Positions 23,989-32,548 of a stretch of DNA of 35,375 bases are shown one piece after another (position 1 is the first letter of the stretch; the number at the start of each line of letters is the position of its first letter). The DNA comes from Desulfobacterales bacterium (GTDB lineage: Bacteria > Desulfobacterota > Desulfobacteria > Desulfobacterales > JAHEIW01), in NCBI GenBank assembly GCA_020348305.1, contig CP070746.1, positions 499,610 to 534,984 on the forward strand, written 5' to 3'. Below the pieces are notes generated by a model. The model was not told where the DNA came from. It worked only from the letters and a program-made list of their open reading frames with translations, and made no database searches. The position numbers and the translations under genes are program-made.

Positions 23989-25332
23989 TTATGATCCTTT
24001 GCTGACTTTTTCCATGCTTTCGAAAAAGTGTGCCGTGTGATTTTTGTATTGCTGGGCTACATCTTTATTATAAACCACAAACATATCTCCATCGATGTCA
24101 GTGACATGCCTGTCGGGTGTTCTGAAATTGTTAAATGTTCGATTGATTATTTCATCAGCTGAAATGACATGGTGGTTGTAGCCCATGATATAATGCAGAT
24201 CAACTCGCCTATTTTCTTTTCCCCACTCCAGTGTTCGCAAATGATCTCTCATATCATCAATTTTTTCTTTCATCACTCGCGCAGGAATTCTGTTAAAGTT
24301 TTCATCAAAGGCTGTAAAATAGATATTGGCGGGGAAAACCGGTTGCATCGAAAGCATCCTCTCAAACGTCTCCTGAGCATATTTATAGGCCGTATTCTTT
24401 ATTTTTCTGCTCACCAGTCCTTCCTTTAAGAAGGACGTATCGATCTTACGGGGTTGACCAAATTTGATGGATAGATTTCCTTTCTTTTTGTCACTAATAA
24501 ATTCTTTAATGATGTAACCCAAGTCTTGTACATATATATCTTTTTTGCTTACGCCAGCGTCATGCATTCGGGTCAGTTCACTAAAATTTTCGTCTTCCAT
24601 TACCTGCTCATAGGCAATGTTGACATCGATGATATACACATCAACGCCGGTATACAGCGACGCTTCAATATCCATTTGGAATGGGAGATGATGAAATCCG
24701 TCGATTTTTCCGGTATAGCTTCTTCCGGTTTTCATTCCATTTTTTTTCAATAATTCAAGCAAGCTTGATTTTACTTCGGAATAACCCGGAAAGGTTACAT
24801 ACATCTCCTTTTCTTTAACCAGATGGTAACGATACGCGCGTGTCAACGACAAAATTTCCTTTTTGCCGAGTTTGATTTCACTGCCGTCCTCTTGCTTTAT
24901 TTCAACGGGTTCCCTGAACACTTTAAAGGCTCCCCTGCTGCTCAAATATTGCGCTATACTCAGCTGCTGGTTTGCACCGGAAGGTTTAAAATTATGATTA
25001 ATAACATTCGGTATGACGTGTTTAAAAATGTCAATATCCTCGATAAACAGATTTGCGCCTCCCTCTGTTACCACCCTCATTTTATGCTCCCTGAAGAGCA
25101 AGCCTAGTAGAATAAAATCCGCTTCACTGAGATGATTTGGCTTAAAGGTTATGGAACAATCCGCATGATCTTTTCTAAATTTCTTTATGCCTTCAAGCCC
25201 GACAACCCTCATGTTATAGGTATTACCTCTGGCCAGTTTATAGAGCATAATCTCTAGAGGGTGAGTGTCATGATAGTCATGTTCTATTAGATGGAACATG
25301 GATTCCATTTTTTCGTATAATTGCTTCTTCAT
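23989..25332 (-). CDS. Glycerol-3-phosphate/1-acylglycerol-phosphate-type acyltransferase
   Basis: A protein of 447 residues with the acyltransferase HX4D motif in KPNHLSEADFILLG (His67, Asp72), followed by a VTEGGANLF stretch and the later TFPGYSE, which fits block III. These are hallmarks of the PlsB/PlsC superfamily that transfers acyl chains to glycerol phosphates. No long membrane helix is evident, and the C-terminal 150 residues (including HYIMGYNHHV) are outside the core domain. The ATG at 25332 is preferred: AGGTG lies 6 bases before it, while the in-frame GTG at 25341 is itself part of that site. The substrate could be a lipid precursor. Its position next to envelope lipoprotein genes fits a membrane-lipid role. 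Confidence 0.85.
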   Translation of the reverse strand: MKKQLYEKMESMFHLIEHDYHDTHPLEIMLYKLARGNTYNMRVVGLEGIKKFRKDHADCSITFKPNHLSEADFILLGLLFREHKMRVVTEGGANLFIEDIDIFKHVIPNVINHNFKPSGANQQLSIAQYLSSRGAFKVFREPVEIKQEDGSEIKLGKKEILSLTRAYRYHLVKEKEMYVTFPGYSEVKSSLLELLKKNGMKTGRSYTGKIDGFHHLPFQMDIEASLYTGVDVYIIDVNIAYEQVMEDENFSELTRMHDAGVSKKDIYVQDLGYIIKEFISDKKKGNLSIKFGQPRKIDTSFLKEGLVSRKIKNTAYKYAQETFERMLSMQPVFPANIYFTAFDENFNRIPARVMKEKIDDMRDHLRTLEWGKENRRVDLHYIMGYNHHVISADEIINRTFNNFRTPDRHVTDIDGDMFVVYNKDVAQQYKNHTAHFFESMEKVSKGS

Positions 25333-25341
25333 GACTGGCAC

Positions 25342-25824
25342 CTATAAATTAATTGAACCCGGAAAATCAACGCTTCCAATTAGCGTCTGACTATGTTGAT
25401 TTTAACACCTTAATTCGTGGATCTCTGTTCCTGGGGAAAGCTTGGAAGGTTTAGCGATAAATTTGATTTTTTCTTAAATAAGGTTGCAGTTTTACGGAAC
25501 CAAATCTCCTTTTCTATTTTGTAAATTTGACCCAAAAGTACTCAGGTGATAATGTCATCGTTAAGGATACCAAAAATTTTCAAAAAAAGAAACCAATGGT
25601 TATTACTCCGAATGAAATGGCGATCGCCTTACACTCAGTTGTGATATACCAAATATGATGTCAACTTATTATTTATATCATCGTGATTATTTGAAATCAA
25701 TCCCTATTGATCAATCCAGGCTTTGAAATGGCTCGTAATGCATAAACCATCATAAATGAACAGCAAACATTAAACCGCTGAAGTAAAGAACAGGGACTTC
25801 TTCGGCGGGATTAGGACTGTTATC
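25342..25824. other. AT-rich intergenic region with a leader inverted repeat
   Basis: This 483-base gap is the upstream region of both the acyltransferase (minus) and the sirtuin (plus). AAAATCAAC (25363-25371) and GTTGATTTT (25395-25403) are perfect inverted repeats about 30 bases ahead of the acyltransferase start, with an inner ACGCT/AGCGT pair (25370-25386); the two stems compete. A weak hairpin (about 25772-25808) precedes the sirtuin start. No gene or convincing promoter is visible. Confidence 0.4.
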
Positions 25825-26532
25825 ATGAAGATCAAAACAGATGAGAAAATCGGTACCCTGGCCCAGTGGTTTTATGAGGCTCACTATCCGGTTGTCTTTA
25901 CCGGAGCAGGCATCAGCACCGAATCCGGTTTACCGGATTTTAGAGGTCCTGATGGCGTGTGGACCCGTCGGGATAAGGGACTATCACCAAAGCCTATGAG
26001 TAAGTCCTGGGATGCGGTGGAGCCCAATAGCGGACATTATGCGATCGTAGAATTACAGAAGATGGGCAAATTAAAATTTTTGATTTCCCAAAATGTGGAT
26101 AACCTGCATTTGAAATCGGGCATACGTCCCGAGATTTTGGCTGAATTGCACGGCAATATGACCAAGATGCGCTGCAAGCGCTGCGAGAAAACAGTCGATC
26201 AATCCGAGGGTCTGATAACCTGCCCATGTGGGGGGGCGCTGGTCTCCAGTGTGGTCGATTTCGGTCAGTCCTTACCGCAAAAGGATTTGGCCCTATCCTA
26301 TGATCACTCGCGCCAAAGCGATTTATTTATGGTGGTCGGATCCAGTCTGGTGGTAACTCCGGCCGCAGATATGCCCCGAGAAGCCCTTATGGCCGGAGCC
26401 AAGCTGGTCATCCTCAACCAGGGTGAAACTCCCTTTGATGCGCATGCGCATCTAAGATTCCATGAAAAAATCAGAGAGGTTTTGCCGCGGGCGGTGAAAC
26501 GGTTGAAACGCTTGATGGGATGGTTTGAATGA
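25825..26532 (+). CDS. Sir2-family NAD-dependent protein deacylase, SIRT6-like
   Basis: A 235-residue sirtuin, which removes acyl groups from lysines using NAD. GAGIST (27-32), DFRGPDGVWT (38-47), QNVDNLH (89-95) and the catalytic His109 in AELHGNM are all present, as is VVGSSLVVTPA in the second NAD region. A small zinc site has Cys117, Cys120, Cys133 and Cys135; the last pair is CPC, one residue shorter than usual. The GPDGVWTRRDKGLSPKP stretch, the LKSG after QNVDNLH and the LHGNM motif resemble the SIRT6/SIRT7 class (class IV) rather than the common bacterial CobB class. The ribosome binding site is weak (TTAGGA). It stands alone, with a toxin-antitoxin remnant on the other strand just after it. 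Confidence 0.93.
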   Translation: MKIKTDEKIGTLAQWFYEAHYPVVFTGAGISTESGLPDFRGPDGVWTRRDKGLSPKPMSKSWDAVEPNSGHYAIVELQKMGKLKFLISQNVDNLHLKSGIRPEILAELHGNMTKMRCKRCEKTVDQSEGLITCPCGGALVSSVVDFGQSLPQKDLALSYDHSRQSDLFMVVGSSLVVTPAADMPREALMAGAKLVILNQGETPFDAHAHLRFHEKIREVLPRAVKRLKRLMGWFE

Positions 26533-26554
26533 TAGCGGCAAATAAAGTTCACAA

Positions 26555-26899
26555 TTAGAAGACTATAGTTACCTTGGCTGCTGGATATTCCCTAAAACCC
26601 TGATCAAACGTTACGATCTCAAGGTTAGCTGTCTGGGCAAAGGCCGCCAAATACGCATCATTCCACACCCTGTGGGAGTATCCTCGATTTCTTTTGCATC
26701 CTCTCCAGGCTTGCTCAAGTCCTTAATGTTCTCGCATGAAGTAAACCCTCCCGCCCTCAAGCAGTCTGTCATAAAATGACCACGCTATATCCGTTGTGAC
26801 GGCTTCCGTAAGAAATGCCTTTAGGCTCTTCCCTTCCAGGGCAACTGCCGCCTTTGCTCATCTAAGAAGCTGATCCGTTATATCCACTGTAGTTCTCAT
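26555..26899 (-). pseudogene. Decayed VapB-VapC toxin-antitoxin fusion remnant
   Basis: Translated from the ATG at 26899 on the minus strand, one 115-codon frame runs to a TAA at 26555-26557 but has internal stops at codons 14 and 59. The first part, MRTTVDITDQLLR stop AKAAVALEGKSLKAFL, is a VapB/ribbon-helix-helix antitoxin N-terminus, with the stop probably from a CGA to TGA change. The second part, WSFYDRLLEGGRVYF and after the second stop HRVWNDAYLAAFAQTAN then IVTFDQGFREYP, is the C-terminal half of a PIN-domain ribonuclease with its conserved Asp and TFD. The toxin's N-terminal half and the antitoxin's C-terminal half are missing, so an in-frame deletion joined them. A TTTGC/GCAAA dyad (26920-26935) lies 21 bases upstream, a possible relic operator. 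Confidence 0.85.
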
Positions 26900-27095
26900 A
26901 ATCTCATATTTTACATAAATTTGCTTTTATGCAAACATCCATTAGCAAAAAAGCATTGACAAAAAAACCTTAACATTACATCAATTATTTAATCATGTCC
27001 GCTCATAATAAGATCATTTCATCACCTAATAAATTTATCTGGTCGAATTTATAGTTCATTGTGCTTTTTGGCCTCGGCAACCGAAAGGAGTATAT

Positions 27096-27881
27096 ATGGA
27101 ACGCAAACGTTTTGTCGATTTGAGCATCGCCATTGAACCCGATCTTCCCAGTGATCCTCCCATGATGATCCCCAAAATAGACTATGTTACCCATGAAATG
27201 GGCGCCGAACAGATGAAAGATTTTTATCCCGGGGTTAAAAAAGAACAATTACCCGGAGGACTCGGTTGGGCTGTCGAATTTATAACTTTAACCACCCACT
27301 CCGGGACTCACTTGGATGCGCCTTACCATTATCATCCCACCATGGATAAAGGGAAAATGGCATTGACCATTGACGAAATCCCGCTGGAATGGTGTTTCAA
27401 TGACGGCGTGCTCCTGGATTTTCGCCATAAGGGAGACGGTGAGCGCATCACCGTCGAAGATGTCAAAAAGGAGTTGCAACGGATTCAATATGAGATTAAG
27501 CCCTTGGATATTGTGCTGATTCAAACCGGTGCGGATTCGGCTTGGGGTACAGAACAGTATTTGGTAAAAGGTGCTGGCATGGATCGTGAAAGTACGCTGT
27601 TTCTCACCGAAAAAGGTATCAAGGTTGTCGGCATCGATGCCTGGAGCTGGGATCGTCCGCTGCCGTTTCAGGCCCAGGAATTCAAGGAAACCGGCGATCC
27701 CAAGGTAATTTGGGAGGCACACTTTGCCGGTATCGAAATCGGCTATTGCCATATGGAAAAATTAGCTAACCTGTCGGCCATTGGAAAAGCGCATGGATTT
27801 ACGGTATGCTGCTTTCCGGTCAAAATCAAAGGCGCCAGTGCGGGTTGGGCCAGGCCGGTGGCAATCGTGGATGAAGATTAA
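27096..27881 (+). CDS. Cyclase family protein (kynurenine formamidase-like metal hydrolase)
   Basis: A 261-residue member of the cyclase family (PF04199), metal-dependent hydrolases that open amide or lactone bonds; kynurenine formamidase is the best-known member. The metal site HSGTHLDAPYHYHP is complete (usual form HxGTHxDxPxH), and VDLSIAIEP near the N-terminus and GIDAWSWDRP in the core are typical. AAAGGAG precedes the ATG. It opens the LIV-transporter gene set, with LivG beginning 4 bases after its stop codon. It may act on the imported compound or its amide/lactone. The exact substrate is unknown. Confidence 0.92.
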   Translation: MERKRFVDLSIAIEPDLPSDPPMMIPKIDYVTHEMGAEQMKDFYPGVKKEQLPGGLGWAVEFITLTTHSGTHLDAPYHYHPTMDKGKMALTIDEIPLEWCFNDGVLLDFRHKGDGERITVEDVKKELQRIQYEIKPLDIVLIQTGADSAWGTEQYLVKGAGMDRESTLFLTEKGIKVVGIDAWSWDRPLPFQAQEFKETGDPKVIWEAHFAGIEIGYCHMEKLANLSAIGKAHGFTVCCFPVKIKGASAGWARPVAIVDED

Positions 27882-27884
27882 TTT

Positions 27885-28616
27885 ATGCTCAAAGGAACAA
27901 ATATTACAAAACGATTTGGCGGTTTGGTTGCGCTTTCCGAGGTCGATTTCGAAGTCCAGCGCAAAGAAATCGTGGGCTTGATCGGCCCCAATGGCTCGGG
28001 CAAAACCACCCTGTTCAACGTAATTTCCGGCCTTTTTAAACCCGAATCCGGCCAAATCACGTTTGAGGGCGCGCCCATCAACGGCTTGCCGCCTCATAAA
28101 ATTGCCCGCATGGGCATCGGACGCACGTTCCAGATTGTAAGACCCCTTATGGATTTGAGCCTTATTCAAAATGTGGCTATTGCCGTGATGTACGGCAGGC
28201 AGGACATCAATACGCTCCAACCGGCCTTGGAGCGAGCTTCGGAGCTTCTGAAATTCACGAGCTTGAACGACAAGGCCCATATACTCCCCGGACAGTTGGC
28301 CTTGGAGGATCGCAAACGATTGGAGGTTGCCAGGGCGCTGGCGAGCAAACCGGAAATAATCCTTCTCGATGAAGTGTTCGCCGGATTGAACCAGAAGGAG
28401 ATTGAAGGCGCCATCGAGTTGACCTTTCGAATCAGGGATGAGTTTGGGGTTACGGTATTTATGATAGAACATGTTATGAAAGCCATCATGGGGACCTGTT
28501 CACGGGTTATGGCACTGCACAATGGCATTAAAATAGCCGATGGCGATCCTGAGTCCGTTGCCAATGACCCTAAAGTTATTCGGGCCTATCTTGGAGCGGG
28601 TTATGCTGGCCGTTAA
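27885..28616 (+). CDS. livG: LIV-type ABC transporter ATP-binding protein LivG
   Basis: A 243-residue ABC ATPase of the HAAT (branched-chain amino acid) type. Walker A is GPNGSGKTT (37-45), the switch region GRTFQ is present, the signature reads LALEDRKRLEVARAL (a degenerate form of LSYGQQRRLE), and Walker B is IILLDEVFAGL, with V-F where LivG usually has P-A. MIEHVM carries the switch histidine. The degenerate signature and D-loop wording are within family variation, but the missing LSGG is notable. It follows the cyclase after 3 bases and overlaps LivF by 14 bases. Confidence 0.93.
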   Translation: MLKGTNITKRFGGLVALSEVDFEVQRKEIVGLIGPNGSGKTTLFNVISGLFKPESGQITFEGAPINGLPPHKIARMGIGRTFQIVRPLMDLSLIQNVAIAVMYGRQDINTLQPALERASELLKFTSLNDKAHILPGQLALEDRKRLEVARALASKPEIILLDEVFAGLNQKEIEGAIELTFRIRDEFGVTVFMIEHVMKAIMGTCSRVMALHNGIKIADGDPESVANDPKVIRAYLGAGYAGR

Positions 28617-29307
28617 CGATTTAGAGGTGCATTATCAGGAATTGCGAGCTTTGCGGGGAGTATCCCTTGAGGTAACTCAAGCAGACCTGGTGGCCCTGAT
28701 TGGATCCAATGGGGCCGGGAAAACAACTCTGTTGAATACGATTTCCGGATTGATTCCTGCCGTAAAAGGCCAAGTGTCTTGGCGTGGAAATTCGATACTG
28801 GGGTTTTCTGCGGATGCGATTTGTCAAGAAGGCATTATTCAGGTTCCGGAAGGGCGCAAGCTTTTTTCCAAAATGACAGTCGGGGAAAACCTCGAAATGG
28901 GGGCGTATTTACCGACTGCCCGGGCTTACATCGCCGAAAACCTTCAAATGGTTTTTGATATCTTTCCCCGTCTGGCTGAACGACGCAAGCAACTGGCTGG
29001 AAGCCTCTCCGGTGGAGAACAGCAAATGGTAGCGGTGGCACGTGCGATTATGGCCAGGCCGCAACTATTAATGTTGGATGAACCGTCTTTGGGATTAGCG
29101 CCGGTTATGGCGGCGGACATTTTCCAAGTAGTTGAAGATTTAAACCAGCGCGGGATCACGATACTTTTGATTTCTCAGGAGGTTCTACATACCTTGACGA
29201 TTGCCACCTATGCGTATGTTTTGGAAAACGGGAAGGTGACTTTAGATGGTACAGCTCAACACCTTCTGGATGACCCCCGCATAAAAGAATCCTATTTGGG
29301 GTTGTGA
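28603..29307 (+). CDS. livF: LIV-type ABC transporter ATP-binding protein LivF
   Basis: A 234-residue ABC ATPase, the second nucleotide-binding subunit of the LIV importer. Motifs are Walker A GSNGAGKTT, QVPEGRKLF in the switch region, signature LSGGEQQMVA and Walker B LLMLDEPSLGLAP, which is typical LivF. The usual switch His is replaced: LLISQEVL reads Gln-Glu where most have Glu-His, so hydrolysis may differ. I start at ATG 28603, inside the end of livG, because TTGGAG lies 6 bases before it. A longer in-frame start at 28540 would overlap livG by 77 bases. Confidence 0.93.
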   Translation: MLAVNDLEVHYQELRALRGVSLEVTQADLVALIGSNGAGKTTLLNTISGLIPAVKGQVSWRGNSILGFSADAICQEGIIQVPEGRKLFSKMTVGENLEMGAYLPTARAYIAENLQMVFDIFPRLAERRKQLAGSLSGGEQQMVAVARAIMARPQLLMLDEPSLGLAPVMAADIFQVVEDLNQRGITILLISQEVLHTLTIATYAYVLENGKVTLDGTAQHLLDDPRIKESYLGL

Positions 29308-29347
29308 AAAATTATTCGATTAATTCATCAGAAAGGAGGGTATAGAG

Positions 29348-30544
29348 ATGATTCAAAATGTTATCAAAAAAGCTTTATTGTTGACCTTGGCAATTTGCGT
29401 TGCTCTGATTATCGCTCACCCGGCTTATGCCGAGGATAAACCGATTGTCATTGGGGGATCATTGCCGCTGACCGGCAAGTTTGCCGAAACTGCCAAGTGG
29501 ATTGAAAAGGGCATGAAGTTCTGGGCCGATGAAGTCAATGCCAAAGGTGGAATTCTGGGCCGCAAGGTGGAGTTTATAATTTACGACGACGAATCGGATG
29601 CCAAGAAGGCGGTGACTTTCGCTGAGAAGGCCATCACCGTTGACAAAGTGGATCTGTTGTTCGGGGGATATCCCGGCACGGCGGCCCGAGCAGTGATGCC
29701 GGTGGCGGAAAAACACAAATATGTCTACGTGTCGATGGGTGGCCACATGAAGAGTTTCCAGCAGGGTTATACGTATTCATTTGGTGGCCCACCGCTGATG
29801 GGCGAATGGTGGTACGAAGGCTTTTTTCAGTACATGAAGGCCATGCCAGCCGATCAGCGCCCTAAACGGGCTGCCGTGTACACCATGAACAATCCCATCG
29901 GCGCTTCCGCAAGTTCAACGCTGGCCGGCTGGTTGCAGAAACTGGGCATTGAGATGGTCATCAATGAGAAGTACAACCTGCCACTGCCCGACGCCACTCC
30001 GCTGATTGTCAAGTCCAAACAGATGAACACCGACATTTTGTTCTCAAACGGTTTTTTTGCGGATGGAGTCATGACCCTTCGTGCGGCCAAAGCACTTGAT
30101 TACAGACCCAAGGTTATCGTTCAGGCGATTGGTTCGGTCATACCGGCCTGGGTAAAGGAATTAGGCAAAGACGGTGACTATATATTTTCCGGTACCGCCC
30201 TGCACAATAAGCTGAACTATCCCGGAAACGACAAACTCAATGCCTATATCAAAAAGAAGTTCGGCTTGCCGGGTTATCCAGTATACTTCGGTTTCGGCTA
30301 TGCCTGGATGCAGACGCTTTCCCAGGGCGTTGAAGGTGCCAAGAGCCTGGATCAGACCAAAATTCGGGATTGGTTGAAATCCAATACGGTTAACAACATT
30401 GCAGGCCCGATGAGCTTTGATGAGAAGGGATTGCCGGCGCCCATCAATTTCTGCACCCAGATCATCAATGGCCAGGTGGAGCTCATTTGGCCCAAAGAGG
30501 TTCGCACGGCGGAGCCGGTGTATCCGAGGCCGGCCTGGAAATAA
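29348..30544 (+). CDS. LIV-type ABC transporter substrate-binding protein
   Basis: A 398-residue periplasmic protein of the Peripla_BP_6 (LivK-like) family, with a signal peptide ending HPAYA-EDKP. IGGSLPLTGKFAETAKWIEKG and GGILGRKVEFIIYDDESDAKKA are the characteristic first ligand-binding segments (cited here as IGGSLPLTGKF and IYDDESD). AAAGGAGGG precedes the ATG. Such proteins bind amino acids but also aliphatic amides, aromatic acids and other carboxylates. The neighbouring cyclase and BKACE genes suggest an organic acid or amino-acid-derived ligand. A phrase-repeat array fills the gap to livH. Confidence 0.93.
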   Translation: MIQNVIKKALLLTLAICVALIIAHPAYAEDKPIVIGGSLPLTGKFAETAKWIEKGMKFWADEVNAKGGILGRKVEFIIYDDESDAKKAVTFAEKAITVDKVDLLFGGYPGTAARAVMPVAEKHKYVYVSMGGHMKSFQQGYTYSFGGPPLMGEWWYEGFFQYMKAMPADQRPKRAAVYTMNNPIGASASSTLAGWLQKLGIEMVINEKYNLPLPDATPLIVKSKQMNTDILFSNGFFADGVMTLRAAKALDYRPKVIVQAIGSVIPAWVKELGKDGDYIFSGTALHNKLNYPGNDKLNAYIKKKFGLPGYPVYFGFGYAWMQTLSQGVEGAKSLDQTKIRDWLKSNTVNNIAGPMSFDEKGLPAPINFCTQIINGQVELIWPKEVRTAEPVYPRPAWK

Positions 30545-30550
30545 GCTTGA

Positions 30551-30606
30551 GTGACGGCCACTCGGAAATTATAACTCGAAACTCGAGACGCGTAACTCGC
30601 AACTCA
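30551..30606. repeat. Heptad-periodic array running up to the livH start
   Basis: Eight consecutive 7-base units in one register (30551, 30558, 30565, 30572, 30579, 30586, 30593, 30600) resemble NAACTCG, with TAACTCG, AAACTCG and TAACTCG the clearest. The array starts just after the binding-protein stop and ends one base before the livH ATG at 30608. It occupies the place where a ribosome binding site would be. Confidence 0.6.
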
Positions 30607-30607
30607 A

Positions 30608-31483
30608 ATGAATTCAGTTCTAGTTTTACAGTCCTTGTTCAGCGGGATCATGATGGGGTCAGTGTATGCCTTGCTGGGTATCGGTTTTTCGCTGTCCTGG
30701 GGGGTCATGAAGGTCATCAATATTTCGCATGCCGCCTTTGGTTTAATTGCCGCGTTTTTAGCATATACGCTCTTGCAGGCGTGGGGACTGGATCCGATTC
30801 TTTCCATCGCCGTTTCCGTGCCGCTGCTGTTTTTTGCGGCGTGTTTTATCTACCGGTTTTTAATCACTCCCATTACCCAAGCTAAGGAGGTGATCGTATC
30901 ATCGATGATTCTGACCTTCGGCATTGCCATCATTCTGGAAAACCTGATGTTGCTCATATGGAGCCCCGACCCTAGGGTTCTAACCACCAGTTATACGAGC
31001 AAAGTCATCATTGTGGGTCCTTTTTATTTTCAGTATCCGAGGTTGGCCGGTTTTTTGATGGCCTCTATGGGAGTTGGGATCATTCAATTTTTTCTCAAAC
31101 TAACCTACACAGGCAAAGCGGTGCGCGCCGCCTGGCAGCAACCCGACGCTGCTCAACTGTACGGCGTGAATCTCAAACGCATCAGTATGATCACCTTTGG
31201 ACTGGCGGTTGCATCTGCCGGGGCTGGCGGCGTCTGCATGGCGTATTTATATTCGTTTGAGCCGCATACTCACAGCCTTTGGCTGATTTACTTATTTTTA
31301 GTTGTGATTGTCGGAGGTGTGGGCAATGTGTTGGGTGCGGCGTCTGCAGGCTTGATTATTGGTGTGATTACGGGATTATCGTTGGCTTTTTTGCCGTATC
31401 AATGGGTAAATTTGTTGACCTTTGGGTTGCTCATGATCATTCTAATTCTAAGACCTCAGGGCTTGTTTCAAAGTGAGGTTTGA
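30608..31483 (+). CDS. livH: LIV-type ABC transporter permease LivH
   Basis: A 291-residue membrane protein of the LivH family. LFSGIMMGSVYALLGIGFSL at the N-terminus, followed by WGVMKVINISHAAFG, is the standard LivH opening, and the loop GVNLKRISMITFGLA with AYLYSFEPHTH matches later parts. The start at ATG 30608 fits homology, but no Shine-Dalgarno is visible because the heptad array lies directly upstream. Translation may rely on coupling or an unusual initiation. LivM follows with a 2-base gap, and the two form the transport channel. Confidence 0.92.
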   Translation: MNSVLVLQSLFSGIMMGSVYALLGIGFSLSWGVMKVINISHAAFGLIAAFLAYTLLQAWGLDPILSIAVSVPLLFFAACFIYRFLITPITQAKEVIVSSMILTFGIAIILENLMLLIWSPDPRVLTTSYTSKVIIVGPFYFQYPRLAGFLMASMGVGIIQFFLKLTYTGKAVRAAWQQPDAAQLYGVNLKRISMITFGLAVASAGAGGVCMAYLYSFEPHTHSLWLIYLFLVVIVGGVGNVLGAASAGLIIGVITGLSLAFLPYQWVNLLTFGLLMIILILRPQGLFQSEV

Positions 31484-31485
31484 GC

Positions 31486-32481
31486 ATGGTTTCTTCATCG
31501 AATCGATTGGTATTCGGCGTATCCATCCTTTTGTTTTTATGCCTGGCCATATTCCCCTGGTTTGGGCTTCCGGTTTATTTTGTGTCGTTGCTCTTTACCG
31601 TTTTCATGTTTGTTACGCTGGCAACTTCGTGGAACCTTATTGGCGGCTATGCTGGCTATCTTTCTTTCGGGCATGTTGCTTTTTTCGGTATTGGTGCCTA
31701 TACTACCGCATTGATGATGAAAGGATTGCACCTTTCACCATTTTGGACCATCCTATCATCCATTCCGGCCGGATTTGTGGCGATGCTGATTGCGATGATT
31801 GTGGGCTATCCATGTTTGCGGCTCAGAGGGCCATATTTTGCGGTAGTCACCCTCTGTTTTGCATTCGTGGTGGATTTGGGGATCAAAAACCTGGACATAC
31901 TAGGTGGACCGGAGGGGCTGTGGCTAAAATCCCCGGATCTACCCATCGAAACCATCCGGGCCATCTTATTTGAAGCCATGTTGGTGACCATGATGTTGTC
32001 GATTATGTTGGCGTACTGGACCAGCCGCTCCAAATTTGGTGCCGGCTTGCGGGCCATAAAAGAGGATGAAGAGGTGGCTCAAACCATGGCCATCAATGCC
32101 CCCAGGCTCAAAATTCAGGCCTTTGCGTTATCGGCCTTTTTTCCCGGGATGGCCGGAGGTATCTATGCTTACTATCTGACTTATATTCACACCGACATCG
32201 TTTTTGACATGATGATATCTATCCTCATTGTCTTAATGGCGCTGTTCGGCGGTGGCGGCACCGTGATGGGCCCGGTTATTGGTGCAGTCCTGCTGACATT
32301 GATTAACGAAGGACTTTCAACATTTGTCAAGGCGGAGTTTGCCAGAATTATCTATGGCTGTCTGTTTATCGGTGTGATTATTTTTCTGCCCAACGGAATC
32401 ATGGAGTTTTTTAAAAAGGAACACCGGGTAGAGTCAGGTATATCTTTGGCTGAAAATGGAGGAAATAGATCGGCGGCCTGA
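31486..32481 (+). CDS. livM: LIV-type ABC transporter permease LivM
   Basis: A 331-residue polytopic membrane protein of the LivM family. SWNLIGGYAGYLSFGHVAFFGIGAY (cited in part as NLIGGYAGYLSFGH) is the family signature, and RSKFGAGLRAIKEDEEVAQTMAIN is the cytoplasmic loop contacting the ATPase (cited in part as AIKEDEEVAQTMAIN). I start at ATG 31486 since GTGAGGT lies 6 bases upstream; a TTG at 31480 is less likely. It completes a LIV importer in the order G-F-binding protein-H-M. Confidence 0.92.
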   Translation: MVSSSNRLVFGVSILLFLCLAIFPWFGLPVYFVSLLFTVFMFVTLATSWNLIGGYAGYLSFGHVAFFGIGAYTTALMMKGLHLSPFWTILSSIPAGFVAMLIAMIVGYPCLRLRGPYFAVVTLCFAFVVDLGIKNLDILGGPEGLWLKSPDLPIETIRAILFEAMLVTMMLSIMLAYWTSRSKFGAGLRAIKEDEEVAQTMAINAPRLKIQAFALSAFFPGMAGGIYAYYLTYIHTDIVFDMMISILIVLMALFGGGGTVMGPVIGAVLLTLINEGLSTFVKAEFARIIYGCLFIGVIIFLPNGIMEFFKKEHRVESGISLAENGGNRSAA

Positions 32482-32548
32482 GGAGAATAAGGATACCCTA
32501 TTTTCAGTCTGCAGTGGGAGGGCTACTTGAGGTTCATTGCAAGAAATG

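Noticed and set aside
25619..25628. GGCGATCGCC, a 10-bp palindrome containing the HIP1-like octamer
   Set aside because: A single copy in 35 kb carries no meaning.
26956..26961. A perfect TTGACA -35 box ahead of the cyclase gene
   Set aside because: No acceptable -10 box lies 16-18 bases downstream, so it is not called as a promoter.
27762..28472. A 236-codon frame antisense to livG and the cyclase end
   Set aside because: It crosses two real genes, has no ribosome binding site and shows no domain.
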